A DNA stretch of 64,000 nucleotides from Aurantiacibacter poecillastricola (GTDB taxonomy: Bacteria > Pseudomonadota > Alphaproteobacteria > Sphingomonadales > Sphingomonadaceae), in contig NZ_JAVAMS010000004.1 of the NCBI RefSeq assembly GCF_030730945.1, positions 186,001-250,000 of the forward strand. Direction: 5' to 3'. Position 1 is the first letter of the stretch. The number at the start of each line of letters is the position of its first letter. Below the pieces are notes generated by a model. That model worked only from the letters and a program-made list of their open reading frames with translations. It was not told where the DNA came from and did no database searches. Positions 9,088-17,317 of the stretch are shown one piece after another. The translations under genes and the position numbers were made by a program.

Positions 9088-10092
9088 TCAGGCAGGCGGC
9101 GCGTCATAGGCGAGGCGGAAGCCGACATTGCTGGCTCCGAGGCCGGGGTCGCGGCCCTGGCGTGAGGCGGGGCGGTAGCGCTGGCAGTAATTGGGCGCGC
9201 ACAGGTAACTCCCACCTTTCATGACGCGGCTGGGAAAGCCGGGATTGAGGGGATCATAGGCCCCGTTCTCGCTCGGGCCGCGGGGATTGTCGGTATCCGC
9301 GGGGTCGTGGCCCGGGCGGAACAGGTCGGCGGTGACTTCCCAGACATTTCCGACCATGTCGTAAAGGCCGTTGGGATTGGGTTCGTAGCATCCCACCGGA
9401 GCAATACCTTTGAAGCCGTCAGTTTCCTGGTTGATCGCCGGGAAGACGCCCTGCCAGCTATTGGCTTCCTCCGGTTGCTCAGTGCTTGCAGGCTGCCCGG
9501 CAGACGCAGCGTATTCCCACTCGGCCTCCGTCGGCAGGCGCCCGCCTTTCCATTCGGCATAGGCCTGCATGTCATCCCATGCCAGGTGGACCACGGGTTC
9601 GGAGCTTTGTGCTTCCGGGCCGTTCGGGCCGTAGGGCTTCTTCCAGCTCGCGCCGGGCACGTATTTCCACCAGTCGGCATAGCTGTTGGACGGCCTTTCC
9701 GGCGGGGTGAACACGGCAGAGCCCGGCAGCAGAAGCTCTGCGGGAATCTGCTCTTCCGGCACGCCGAAAGCGGCTGGGTCGACCGGTTTCTCGGCGACGG
9801 TGACATGACCTGTCGATTCCACGAACTCGGCAAATTGCCTGTTGGTGACCTCGTGCGGATCGATCCAGAAGCCGTCGACCGTGGTCTCTCGCACCGGGCC
9901 TTCCTCGGCGTAGATGTCGTCCTGACCCATTGCGAAAGTGCCGCCTTCGAGGCGGATCGGCTCATCACCGATCTGCGCGCAACTGCGCGCGATGGCCGCC
10001 GAACGGGCAGGCGCCTCGCTTTCACCCTCGCAGGCAGCCAGCGCAAGGGTGAGCGCGAGGAGGGAGAGACAAGTGGTATTGCGCGCGCGCAT
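9088..10092 (-). CDS. secreted formylglycine-generating enzyme (sulfatase-modifying factor, FGE/SUMF1)
   Basis: 334 residues. A lipoprotein signal (LALAAC) is followed by an FGE-sulfatase domain starting GGTFAMGQDD and containing W-x-x-DPHEVTN-x-x-FAEF and TEAEWEYAA. The C-terminal active-site block GGSYLC-APNY-C carries C298 and C303 at the same five-residue spacing as human FGE C336/C341, so both copper-binding catalytic cysteines are present; many bacterial FGE-like paralogues lack them. It oxidises the Cys of C-x-P-S-R in sulfatases to formylglycine. It sits 5 bp behind a sulfatase stop in one operon. Odd: the signal implies periplasmic action, whereas prokaryotic FGE usually acts in the cytoplasm. 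Confidence 0.88.
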   Translation of the reverse strand: MRARNTTCLSLLALTLALAACEGESEAPARSAAIARSCAQIGDEPIRLEGGTFAMGQDDIYAEEGPVRETTVDGFWIDPHEVTNRQFAEFVESTGHVTVAEKPVDPAAFGVPEEQIPAELLLPGSAVFTPPERPSNSYADWWKYVPGASWKKPYGPNGPEAQSSEPVVHLAWDDMQAYAEWKGGRLPTEAEWEYAASAGQPASTEQPEEANSWQGVFPAINQETDGFKGIAPVGCYEPNPNGLYDMVGNVWEVTADLFRPGHDPADTDNPRGPSENGAYDPLNPGFPSRVMKGGSYLCAPNYCQRYRPASRQGRDPGLGASNVGFRLAYDAPPA

Positions 10093-10097
10093 GTCTG

Positions 10098-11480
10098 TTA
10101 CCTGCTTTCCAGCACCGGGCCGAGCGGCGCTGTGGGATCGTCCGGATAGATTCCGCCGCGGTCGACCGCCATCGGCTCGATATGCTCGCTCATTTGCTCG
10201 GCGAGGGCGAGCAGGCGCGCATATTCCTGCGGATAGCGGTTGGCGACGTCGTAGCGCTCCTGCGGGTCGGCAAGCATGTCGAACAGCTTGGGCTCGGTAT
10301 AGCGGCGGTAGTCGATATGCGATGCGCGGTAATATTCGCTGAGCAGCAGCTTGAACCGCGGACTGCGCACGGCGGCAAGTCCGTTATTGTTGATGAAGTA
10401 CAGAACCTCGTGCGGCGTGGGTGCGCCTACCGTCCACATGGCGGTCACGTCCTCCCCATCGATGACGCGATCGCGCGGAGGCTGCACCCCGGCGAGCGCG
10501 GCGAAGCTTGGCAGCAGGTCGATGGCCATGCTCATGCTTTCGTTATGCGTCCCGGGGGCCACGCCGGCGGGCCAGCGCAGCAGGAACGGAACGCGATAGC
10601 CGCCTTCGTTGGTGTCGCCCTTGTGACCCTTGAAGGACCCGCTGCTGCCTTGGAACCAGGGGCCATTGTCACTGGTGAAGATGACGACGGTATTATCCCG
10701 CAAGCCATGATCGTCGAGCGCGGCGAGGATCCGACCTACCGAATCATCGATGGTTTCCACCGTGTCGCCATAGTCCCCGGCAGGTCCGCTCCGTCCGGTG
10801 TTCTCGGGCGGGAAAAAGAGCGGGCGATGGGGGAAATTGCTGGCGTAATAGAGGAAGAACGGCTCGTCCGCATGGGCCGCGATGAAGCGTTCCGCCTCGG
10901 TTGCGTAAGTGTCTTCGAGATGGGTCTGGTCGATCTCGGGAGAGACGATCTCGGTTCCCCGATAGAGGCTGAAGGGCTCCATGTCGTTCGAGTAGGGTAC
11001 GCCCAGGAAGCTCTCGAAGCCCTGTTCGGTCGGCCAATGCTCGATCCGGTGGCCCAGGTGCCACTTGCCCACCATGCCCGTCGCATAGCCTGCATCGCGC
11101 AGCATTTCGGCGATGGTGATTTCCTCTCCCGGCAGGCCCCAGTCCGAATGCGGCCGCGTGACGAACTGCATCCCCGAGCGCGGCGCGTAGCGTCCCGTCA
11201 GCAGGGCCGCGCGGCTGGGGGAGCAGACGTTGGAGCCGGCATAGAACTGGCTCATCAGCAGCCCGTCCCTGCCGATGGAATCGATATTCGGCGTGTCGAT
11301 GTATTCCGCCCCGAAGGAGGAGAGATCGCCCCAGCCAAGGTCGTCCACGAAGATGACGACGAAGTTGGGGCGAGGTGCCTCTTCGACATCCTGCGCACTG
11401 GCCGCATGGCCCGCCGGAACGCTCAGCAGGGCCGCGCCCAGCAATGCGCCTGCCATCCGCGCGAATGATCCGAATTTCAT
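10098..11480 (-). CDS. S1-type sulfatase (arylsulfatase A / GalNAc-6-sulfatase-like)
   Basis: 460 residues, first gene of the operon sulfatase-FGE-GH3. A signal peptide ends AASAQ; the FVDDLGWGDLSS metal site, TPNIDSIGRDG, C86-S-P-S-R and GKWHLGH are all intact, as is the FTSDNGPW segment. These are the hallmarks of arylsulfatase A/GALNS-like S1 sulfatases. The ATG at 11480 fits the signal peptide; a TTG further upstream (11534) would add 18 non-signal residues. The promoter contains the perfect palindrome at 11585-11598, so expression is probably repressed by the divergent LacI-type regulator. Confidence 0.9.
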   Translation of the reverse strand: MKFGSFARMAGALLGAALLSVPAGHAASAQDVEEAPRPNFVVIFVDDLGWGDLSSFGAEYIDTPNIDSIGRDGLLMSQFYAGSNVCSPSRAALLTGRYAPRSGMQFVTRPHSDWGLPGEEITIAEMLRDAGYATGMVGKWHLGHRIEHWPTEQGFESFLGVPYSNDMEPFSLYRGTEIVSPEIDQTHLEDTYATEAERFIAAHADEPFFLYYASNFPHRPLFFPPENTGRSGPAGDYGDTVETIDDSVGRILAALDDHGLRDNTVVIFTSDNGPWFQGSSGSFKGHKGDTNEGGYRVPFLLRWPAGVAPGTHNESMSMAIDLLPSFAALAGVQPPRDRVIDGEDVTAMWTVGAPTPHEVLYFINNNGLAAVRSPRFKLLLSEYYRASHIDYRRYTEPKLFDMLADPQERYDVANRYPQEYARLLALAEQMSEHIEPMAVDRGGIYPDDPTAPLGPVLESR

Positions 11481-11584
11481 TGCTCTCTCAGTCCCATCTG
11501 CGGCGCCGACCCAAGGCGGCAACGCCCATCCCAATTCGTTTGCCGATCACCAGCGATGTCGGCAACTTTCGTTTCATTCGCTAT

Positions 11585-11598
11585 AGACAACGTTGTCT
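11585..11598. promoter_or_regulatory. LacI-type operator between sulfatase operon and lacI-type gene
   Basis: AGACAACGTTGTCT is a perfect 14-bp palindrome. On the minus strand it lies directly after a TTGACT -35 candidate (11606-11601), with TATAGC or TAGCGA downstream as -10, i.e. the operator occupies the spacer. It is 105 bp from the sulfatase start and 86 bp from the regulator start, so it could serve repression of the operon and autoregulation. Confidence 0.8.
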
Positions 11599-11683
11599 GC
11601 AGTCAATACACGTGACCGTCATCAGGCGTTGCTGCAGGATCGCCTCAAGGTTCTCGGCAATGCGGGCAGGAAGGGGCGGAAGA

Positions 11684-12730
11684 ATGGCAAAGGTCACGAT
11701 AAAGGACATTGCAAAGCACGCCGGCGTATCCTTCAAGACGGTGTCGCGCGTGATCAACAGAAATCCCAGCGTCGCCGGAGATCTTCGCGCGAAGGTAGAG
11801 GCGTCGATGACGGCGCTCGATTACAAGCCCAATCGCGCTGCCAGCCTGTTGCGAGGCGGCAAGTCCTACACGATCGGCCTCATCCTCGGGCCGCTTACCG
11901 GTTTCATCGAGCCGGATTCGAACCGGTCTGTGCCCACCTATATCACCGATGTCATTACCGGGCTTCTCCAGGCCTGCAATCGCGCTGGCTACCACCTGCT
12001 GATCGAACCTGTGACCATCGACCAGCTCGAGGCGGGTGTCGAGGCGATCGATGCCCTGCTGGAAGACACGACGCTGGACGGTCTCGTACTGGTTCCGCCC
12101 CTGTGCGACCGGCTGTGGCTGGTTGATCACCTGGTGAACAAGAAAGTCCCCTGCGTCCGCATAAACCCCGGCAAGATGCACGAGCGTACGATCTCCATCG
12201 GTTTCGACAACGACGCTGCTGGCGTTGAGGTTGCCGACTACATCCTGCGGCACAATCACCGCCGGATCGGCTACATCTCCGGTCCGCCCAACCACGGATC
12301 GCACGACCTGCGCTGGCAGGGGTTTGCCCGCACGCTGGAAAAACACCCCGATGTGGAGCTTCGCGCGGTCGGCGGGGATTTTGCTTTCGACAGCGGCTGG
12401 TCCGCCGCGGCGTCGCTGCTGGGAGATGACGAGTGGCGCCCGACGGCGATTTTCGCTGCCAATGACGAGATGGCTGCAGGCGTGATCGCGTATGCACAAA
12501 GTACCGGCCTCGCCATTCCCGGCGACCTGAGCGTCATCGGCTTCGGCGACCTTGCCGTAGCCTCCCAGTGCTGGCCCCGGCTTACCACCGTGCGCCAACC
12601 TACCATCGACATCTGCCGGGATGCTGGCGGCGAACTGATAAATGCAGTGGCAAATCGCGACCTCGTCGAGGGGAAAGTGGTCAACCACCCCTACAGGTTT
12701 ATCCAGCGCGATTCCATCGCCGCGATCTAG
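11684..12730 (+). CDS. LacI-family transcriptional repressor of the sulfated-glycan locus
   Basis: 348 residues. The N-terminal helix-turn-helix (residues 3-25, TIKDIAKHAGVSFKTVSRVI) and hinge are followed by a periplasmic-binding-protein-like ligand domain (approx. 60-340) with GYISGP and a typical FAANDEMAAG segment. ATG at 11684 is preceded by GGGGCGGA; an upstream in-frame ATG would add 8 residues. It is divergent from the sulfatase-FGE-GH3 operon and shares its operator region. Four copies of the palindrome in this locus and none seen elsewhere in the window make it the likely local regulator, with a glycan breakdown product as inducer (inference). Confidence 0.9.
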   Translation: MAKVTIKDIAKHAGVSFKTVSRVINRNPSVAGDLRAKVEASMTALDYKPNRAASLLRGGKSYTIGLILGPLTGFIEPDSNRSVPTYITDVITGLLQACNRAGYHLLIEPVTIDQLEAGVEAIDALLEDTTLDGLVLVPPLCDRLWLVDHLVNKKVPCVRINPGKMHERTISIGFDNDAAGVEVADYILRHNHRRIGYISGPPNHGSHDLRWQGFARTLEKHPDVELRAVGGDFAFDSGWSAAASLLGDDEWRPTAIFAANDEMAAGVIAYAQSTGLAIPGDLSVIGFGDLAVASQCWPRLTTVRQPTIDICRDAGGELINAVANRDLVEGKVVNHPYRFIQRDSIAAI

Positions 12731-12769
12731 TTTCGGCGACACGATAACAAAGTTTTTCAAGAGGATGGC

Positions 12770-14476
12770 ATGAAGTTAGCTTCAACAGCGAAGGCCCTGT
12801 TCGCGGGCGCGGCGATATTGACGGGCGCATGCACCTATTCGGCAGGCGCGCAGGAACCATCGTCGGTGGGAACGGCGGCCGGGCCGACGCAGCCCAAGAA
12901 CATCGTTTTCATCCTCGTGGACGACCTGCGCTTCGATGGCATGGGATTCCTTCAGCCGGAACTGCAGACCCCGGCGCTGGACAGGCTGGCGCGTGGCGGC
13001 ACCTACATGCCCAACACGCTGGTGACATCGTCTCTCTGCAGCCCCAGCCGAGCGACGATCCTCACCGGCATGACGGCGCGCAACCACGGCATCGTGGACA
13101 ACAACGATTCCAGTGAAGAAGGACTGACCTTCTTCCCGGCCTATCTCCAGCAGGCGGGCTACAACACCGCCTTTATCGGCAAGTGGCACATGGGCGCAGC
13201 AACGGACGCACCGCGTGCCGGTTTCGACAAATGGGTGAGCTTCAAGGGGCAGGGCAGCTACTATCCCGATCCCGACGCAGCGCCCGGGCGTGAGACTACG
13301 TTCAACGTCGATGGCGAAGTGGTGCCGCAGCGTGGCTACATTACCGACGAGCTGACCGACTACGCGCTGAACTGGCTGGAGGACGAGCGCGACCCAGATC
13401 GCCCGTTCATGCTCTACCTCAGCCACAAGGCTGTCCACTCCGACCCCCTGCCGGCACCGCGCCACGCCGGTCAGTATGACGATGTGGTTTTCGACCTGCC
13501 CGACAGTGCGGCAAACACGCCCGAGAATTACGAGGGCAAGCCCCTGTGGGTCTACAACCAGCGCAACACCTGGCACGGCCTGGACTTCTTCTACAATTCC
13601 GACATGTCGATGCAGGAATACCTGCGGTACTACTACGCGACGCTTTCGTCGGTGGATGACAGTGTCGCGCGTATCCTTGCCTATCTCGAGGCGAACGACC
13701 TCGAGGACGATACCCTGATCGTCTTCACCTCGGACAATGGTTATCTGATCGGCGATCACGGCCTGATCGACAAGCGCAATGCCTATCAGCCATCCGTGCA
13801 GGTTCCCATGCTGGTCTATGCCCCCGGCACCGTGCCGGCAGGCGCTGTGAACACCGGACGGGTGCGCAATCTCGATTTCGCGCCGACCTTCCTCTCGCTG
13901 GCGGAGGTCGAGCTGCCCGAACAGTTCGAGGGGGAGAACGCCTGGCCGCTGATGAGCGGGGAAATCTCGCCCGAGCAGTGGCAGCCCGATGACTTCATCT
14001 ACGAGTATTACTGGGAATGGACCTTCCCGATGACGCCGGGCACCTTCGCCATCGTTCGCGACGACCTGAAATACATCCAGTATTACGGCGTCTACGATAT
14101 CGAGGAGCTCTACAACCTCGCCGAAGATCCCGAAGAGATGAACAACCTGATCGACGATCCGGCCTATCTCGACGCGAAGATCGAACTGCGCCAGGCTTTG
14201 TTCGAACAGCTCGCCGACGACGAGGGACGCCATGTCATCCCCTATACGCAGCGGTTCTCGCGCGGCAGTGTTCGCCGGATGGAAGGGGGAACACGGGCTG
14301 CCGACTTCCCGGATCGCTGGTATGTCGAGCCCAACCGTCTCGACCGACTGGACGACATCTTCCCCGACAGCCCTGCAAAGCAGGAAGCGAAGGACCGCGG
14401 CGAGCCCTATCGCTCGTTCCCGGTACTTGGTGAAGGCAGCAATTCCGTCGAAGGCGCCAGCGAGGGGCTGGAGTGA
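12770..14476 (+). CDS. S1-type sulfatase, GlcNAc-6-sulfatase-like
   Basis: 568 residues with a signal peptide ending SAGAQ. The core has ILVDDLRFDGMGF, TPALDRLARGG, C90-S-P-S-R, the NHGIVDNN segment and FIGKWHMG, then FTSDNGYLIGDHG. The NHGIVDNN and DDLR pattern resembles the GNS/heparan 6-O-sulfatase type of S1 sulfatases. The C-terminus continues approx. 80 residues beyond the usual end (after DDEGRHVIPY) with a charged tail of unknown role. It follows the regulator gene by 39 bp and overlaps the next sulfatase through a GTGA junction, so the three may be one transcript. Confidence 0.9.
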   Translation: MKLASTAKALFAGAAILTGACTYSAGAQEPSSVGTAAGPTQPKNIVFILVDDLRFDGMGFLQPELQTPALDRLARGGTYMPNTLVTSSLCSPSRATILTGMTARNHGIVDNNDSSEEGLTFFPAYLQQAGYNTAFIGKWHMGAATDAPRAGFDKWVSFKGQGSYYPDPDAAPGRETTFNVDGEVVPQRGYITDELTDYALNWLEDERDPDRPFMLYLSHKAVHSDPLPAPRHAGQYDDVVFDLPDSAANTPENYEGKPLWVYNQRNTWHGLDFFYNSDMSMQEYLRYYYATLSSVDDSVARILAYLEANDLEDDTLIVFTSDNGYLIGDHGLIDKRNAYQPSVQVPMLVYAPGTVPAGAVNTGRVRNLDFAPTFLSLAEVELPEQFEGENAWPLMSGEISPEQWQPDDFIYEYYWEWTFPMTPGTFAIVRDDLKYIQYYGVYDIEELYNLAEDPEEMNNLIDDPAYLDAKIELRQALFEQLADDEGRHVIPYTQRFSRGSVRRMEGGTRAADFPDRWYVEPNRLDRLDDIFPDSPAKQEAKDRGEPYRSFPVLGEGSNSVEGASEGLE

Positions 14477-15900
14477 CCGTGTCCGTACCCCCGCATCGGG
14501 CCGCCGCTCGCGCGGCGAGAGTTCTTGGCCTTATGGTGCTGTGCCTTTGTGTCTCGCTAATGCCAACCAGGCCTGTCGCGGCGCAGGCGCAGCCGAATGC
14601 GGAGACTGACCGACCCAACGTGATCGTGATCCTGGCCGACGATGTCGGGGTCGAGGCGTTCCGGTCCTATGGCGGCGAACACGACACGCCCAATATCGAT
14701 CGACTGGTGCGCGAGGGCGTCACCTTCGAACATGCATTCTCGACGCCGCTCTGCTCCCCCAGCAGGACGCGGCTGATGACGGGCATGGAGAATGCGAAGA
14801 ACTATGAAGCTTTCGGCTATCTTGGCCCTGACGAGCGAACCTTCGGCAACGTATTCTCCGATGCTGGCTACAGCACCGGCATCGTCGGCAAGTGGCAGTT
14901 GAGCGGCAATGGCTTCGACGGCCGCACCGGCATCACGCCTACGCAGGCGGGCTTTGGCCAGTCGCTGCTGTGGCAGCTCGAACCGGGTCCGCAGAAGGGC
15001 TCACGGTACTGGGGGCCGACGCTTTGGCGCGATGGAAGCTGGCTGATTCCCGAGGAAGGTTTCGGACCCGATTACCTGAGCGATTACGCCCTGTCCTTCC
15101 TTGATGAGCACGCGGGCAGCCCGTTTCTTCTCTATTATCCGATGGTCCTCGTACATAACCCCTTCGTGCCCACGCCGGCGGAGCGCGTGGGCGGCGACGA
15201 GCAATACAATTTCGGCGCGATGATGCGCTACATGGACCGCATGGTAGGGCGCCTGCTGGACCGGCTCGACGCTCTTGGCCTGGCCGAGAATACACTGGTG
15301 ATCTTCACCGCCGATAACGGCACCAACCGGCGCATTTATTCGCAGCGCAACGGCGAGACGATCCGGGGTGGCAAGGGACAGCCAACGCTTACAGGTACAC
15401 ATGTGCCGCTGATGATGCGCTGGCCCGGCCATATTCCCGCAGGCGAACGGCGAAGCGGCCTCTTCGACTTTGCCGATGTTCTGCCAACGATTGCCGCGGC
15501 CGCATCCCTCCCGGTATCGCCGGAGGTGGACGGGGTCAGCCAGCTGGCCGTAGCGCAGGGCCGAGCCGCCACTGCACGGGACACGATCTTCCAGCACTAT
15601 GCGCCGATGTGGCGATGGCCCTCCACCCGCTTTGTTTTCGACACCCAGCGCAAGCTCTACGATGATGGCCGTTATGTCGCTCTCGACCTGTCCATCGGCG
15701 AGGAGACTGCGCTCGACCGCCAGTCGCTTTCCGCCGATGACAGGGAACGGCTGGCCCGCTTCGAAGCGATACTCGCGGCCGATACCGCGCCGCTCGAGGA
15801 GATCCGCTATCCCTGGTGCGAGGGCGAAGAGCCCAGCGTGGCAGGTGCCGATCCGTTGAAGGTGGGTTGCGGCACCGCCCCGGGCAACCGGGCCGACTAA
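14473..15900 (+). CDS. S1-type sulfatase
   Basis: 475 residues. The GTG start overlaps the preceding sulfatase stop (GTGA), implying translational coupling. The N-terminus has a hydrophobic signal ending VAAQA, then ILADDVGVEAFRSYGG, TPNIDRLVREG, C94-S-P-S-R, GIVGKWQLSGNG and FTADNGTNRR. The standard GKWH is GKWQ here, so a residue that contacts sulfate in most family members is changed; activity may still be retained. Substrate unknown. It is convergent with the MFS gene, 7 bp away, with no clear terminator between them. Confidence 0.88.
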   Translation: MTVSVPPHRAAARAARVLGLMVLCLCVSLMPTRPVAAQAQPNAETDRPNVIVILADDVGVEAFRSYGGEHDTPNIDRLVREGVTFEHAFSTPLCSPSRTRLMTGMENAKNYEAFGYLGPDERTFGNVFSDAGYSTGIVGKWQLSGNGFDGRTGITPTQAGFGQSLLWQLEPGPQKGSRYWGPTLWRDGSWLIPEEGFGPDYLSDYALSFLDEHAGSPFLLYYPMVLVHNPFVPTPAERVGGDEQYNFGAMMRYMDRMVGRLLDRLDALGLAENTLVIFTADNGTNRRIYSQRNGETIRGGKGQPTLTGTHVPLMMRWPGHIPAGERRSGLFDFADVLPTIAAAASLPVSPEVDGVSQLAVAQGRAATARDTIFQHYAPMWRWPSTRFVFDTQRKLYDDGRYVALDLSIGEETALDRQSLSADDRERLARFEAILAADTAPLEEIRYPWCEGEEPSVAGADPLKVGCGTAPGNRAD

Positions 15901-15907
15901 AGCCGCA

Positions 15908-17212
15908 TCAAGTCCGTGGCGCTGCGTCGCTTTCCGTATCTGCACAGGAGAGCAGCGTTCTTGCGCCGGTAAGCAGGATGATCGCGGCGGCAATCGAGCC
16001 GAAGGCGTTCACGATTGCCAGCGATAGCGGCAGGTCCTGAGGATCGGCGAAGATCAGGTCCGTAATCACCGCGACGGCGATAGGGGCGAGCGCTCCACCG
16101 ATCAGGTTGAGCGAAATGCCGGTAATGGCCGTCAGCCGCCCGCGCTGCTCACTGGGCGCGAGGGAAAGCAGGATCGAATAGCCGAGCGCGATGATAATTC
16201 CGCCAAGGAATGATCGGCAGAAGAACAGCGCAAGGCACGCATAGGGCGAAGAGACGAGGGGAAGGGCGACTGCAAGAGGTGCCGAAATGGTAGCGGCCAG
16301 GATCAGGACCGGCGCCTGCGGCCTCGGCATTCCCGTTATCCGCTGCGCTGCCTGGACAAGGAACCCGCTGCCTAGCGTGCCAAGCAGTCCGGCGGATATG
16401 ACGATGGCGCCCGACCACAGGCCGATATCCTCGATGGCCCAGCCGTGTTTGCCCACGAATAGCGAGGGCAACCATGCCCCCACCGCCGTTGCCACCAGCA
16501 CCAGCATGGTAAGTGCCAGCAGCACGCGCAGGTAGTTGCGCGGGCGCTCGGTCAGAAACGCGAGAATCGGTCCGGATCGCTCCGCCGGGGATGCAGGGGC
16601 GGCGCTGCGCTGCGGATCGGGCCGGGTAACAAGAATGGCGGCAAGCAACAGGCCCGGCAACCCGGACAGGAGATAGATGACCTTCCACCCGGCAAGCGGA
16701 GGCAGGATGCCCGTATGAACCAGCGCAAAGGGATCGAACCACGCCGCAAGACCACCTCCCACCAGCAGGGAAAACCCGACGCCGAAGTAGATGCCGCTCG
16801 AATAGATACCCATCGGCTTGGCAAGGCGAGCTCCCGAATAGCGATCGGCAAGCAGCGAACCTGCCGCCGGCGTCACGCCCGACATGGCGCTTGCGGAACC
16901 GGCTCGAAGCAGCAGGAGCAGCGCAAAGCTCGAGGCGGCTGCAGCGAGGCTCGTCAGGATGCTCCATATCGTGACATAGATGCCCAGCAGGCGGAACCGG
17001 TGCCGGTGGTCGGAAAGGTGGCCGAGAGGGAAGGCGGCAATCACGAAACTTATCGAGAAGGCGGCGCCGATCAGCACTCCGATCATCGTGTCGGATACGC
17101 CGTATTCCAGGCGGATCGGCTCTGCGAGCAGGGTCGCAAGGGAGCGATGAAAGAAGGCGAGCGTCTGCGTCGCGGCAAGGATTGCCACCACTTTCCACCC
17201 TGTAGACCGCAT
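15908..17212 (-). CDS. MFS transporter, 12 transmembrane segments
   Basis: About 434 residues, almost entirely hydrophobic with twelve predicted membrane segments and the MFS loop 2-3 signature region GHLSDHRHRFRLLG. It resembles sphingomonad major-facilitator permeases for sugar acids and aromatic acids. ATG 17212 is chosen over GTG 17221 because GGGAG lies 8 nt upstream. It follows the sulfatase (17318-18817) on the same strand after a 105-bp gap and probably belongs to that operon, driven by the operator-controlled promoter at 18877. Likely role: inner-membrane uptake of a desulfated mono- or disaccharide (inference). Confidence 0.85.
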   Translation of the reverse strand: MRSTGWKVVAILAATQTLAFFHRSLATLLAEPIRLEYGVSDTMIGVLIGAAFSISFVIAAFPLGHLSDHRHRFRLLGIYVTIWSILTSLAAAASSFALLLLLRAGSASAMSGVTPAAGSLLADRYSGARLAKPMGIYSSGIYFGVGFSLLVGGGLAAWFDPFALVHTGILPPLAGWKVIYLLSGLPGLLLAAILVTRPDPQRSAAPASPAERSGPILAFLTERPRNYLRVLLALTMLVLVATAVGAWLPSLFVGKHGWAIEDIGLWSGAIVISAGLLGTLGSGFLVQAAQRITGMPRPQAPVLILAATISAPLAVALPLVSSPYACLALFFCRSFLGGIIIALGYSILLSLAPSEQRGRLTAITGISLNLIGGALAPIAVAVITDLIFADPQDLPLSLAIVNAFGSIAAAIILLTGARTLLSCADTESDAAPRT

Positions 17213-17317
17213 TGGCGGCACTCCCTCGTCCCAGCTTTTCGAAGGGCTGACTTCCCACGGAAATTGCCATTCGATGCCATGCTCCTAACGCCAGGGGCCG
17301 GGCATGTCTCGCAGCGC

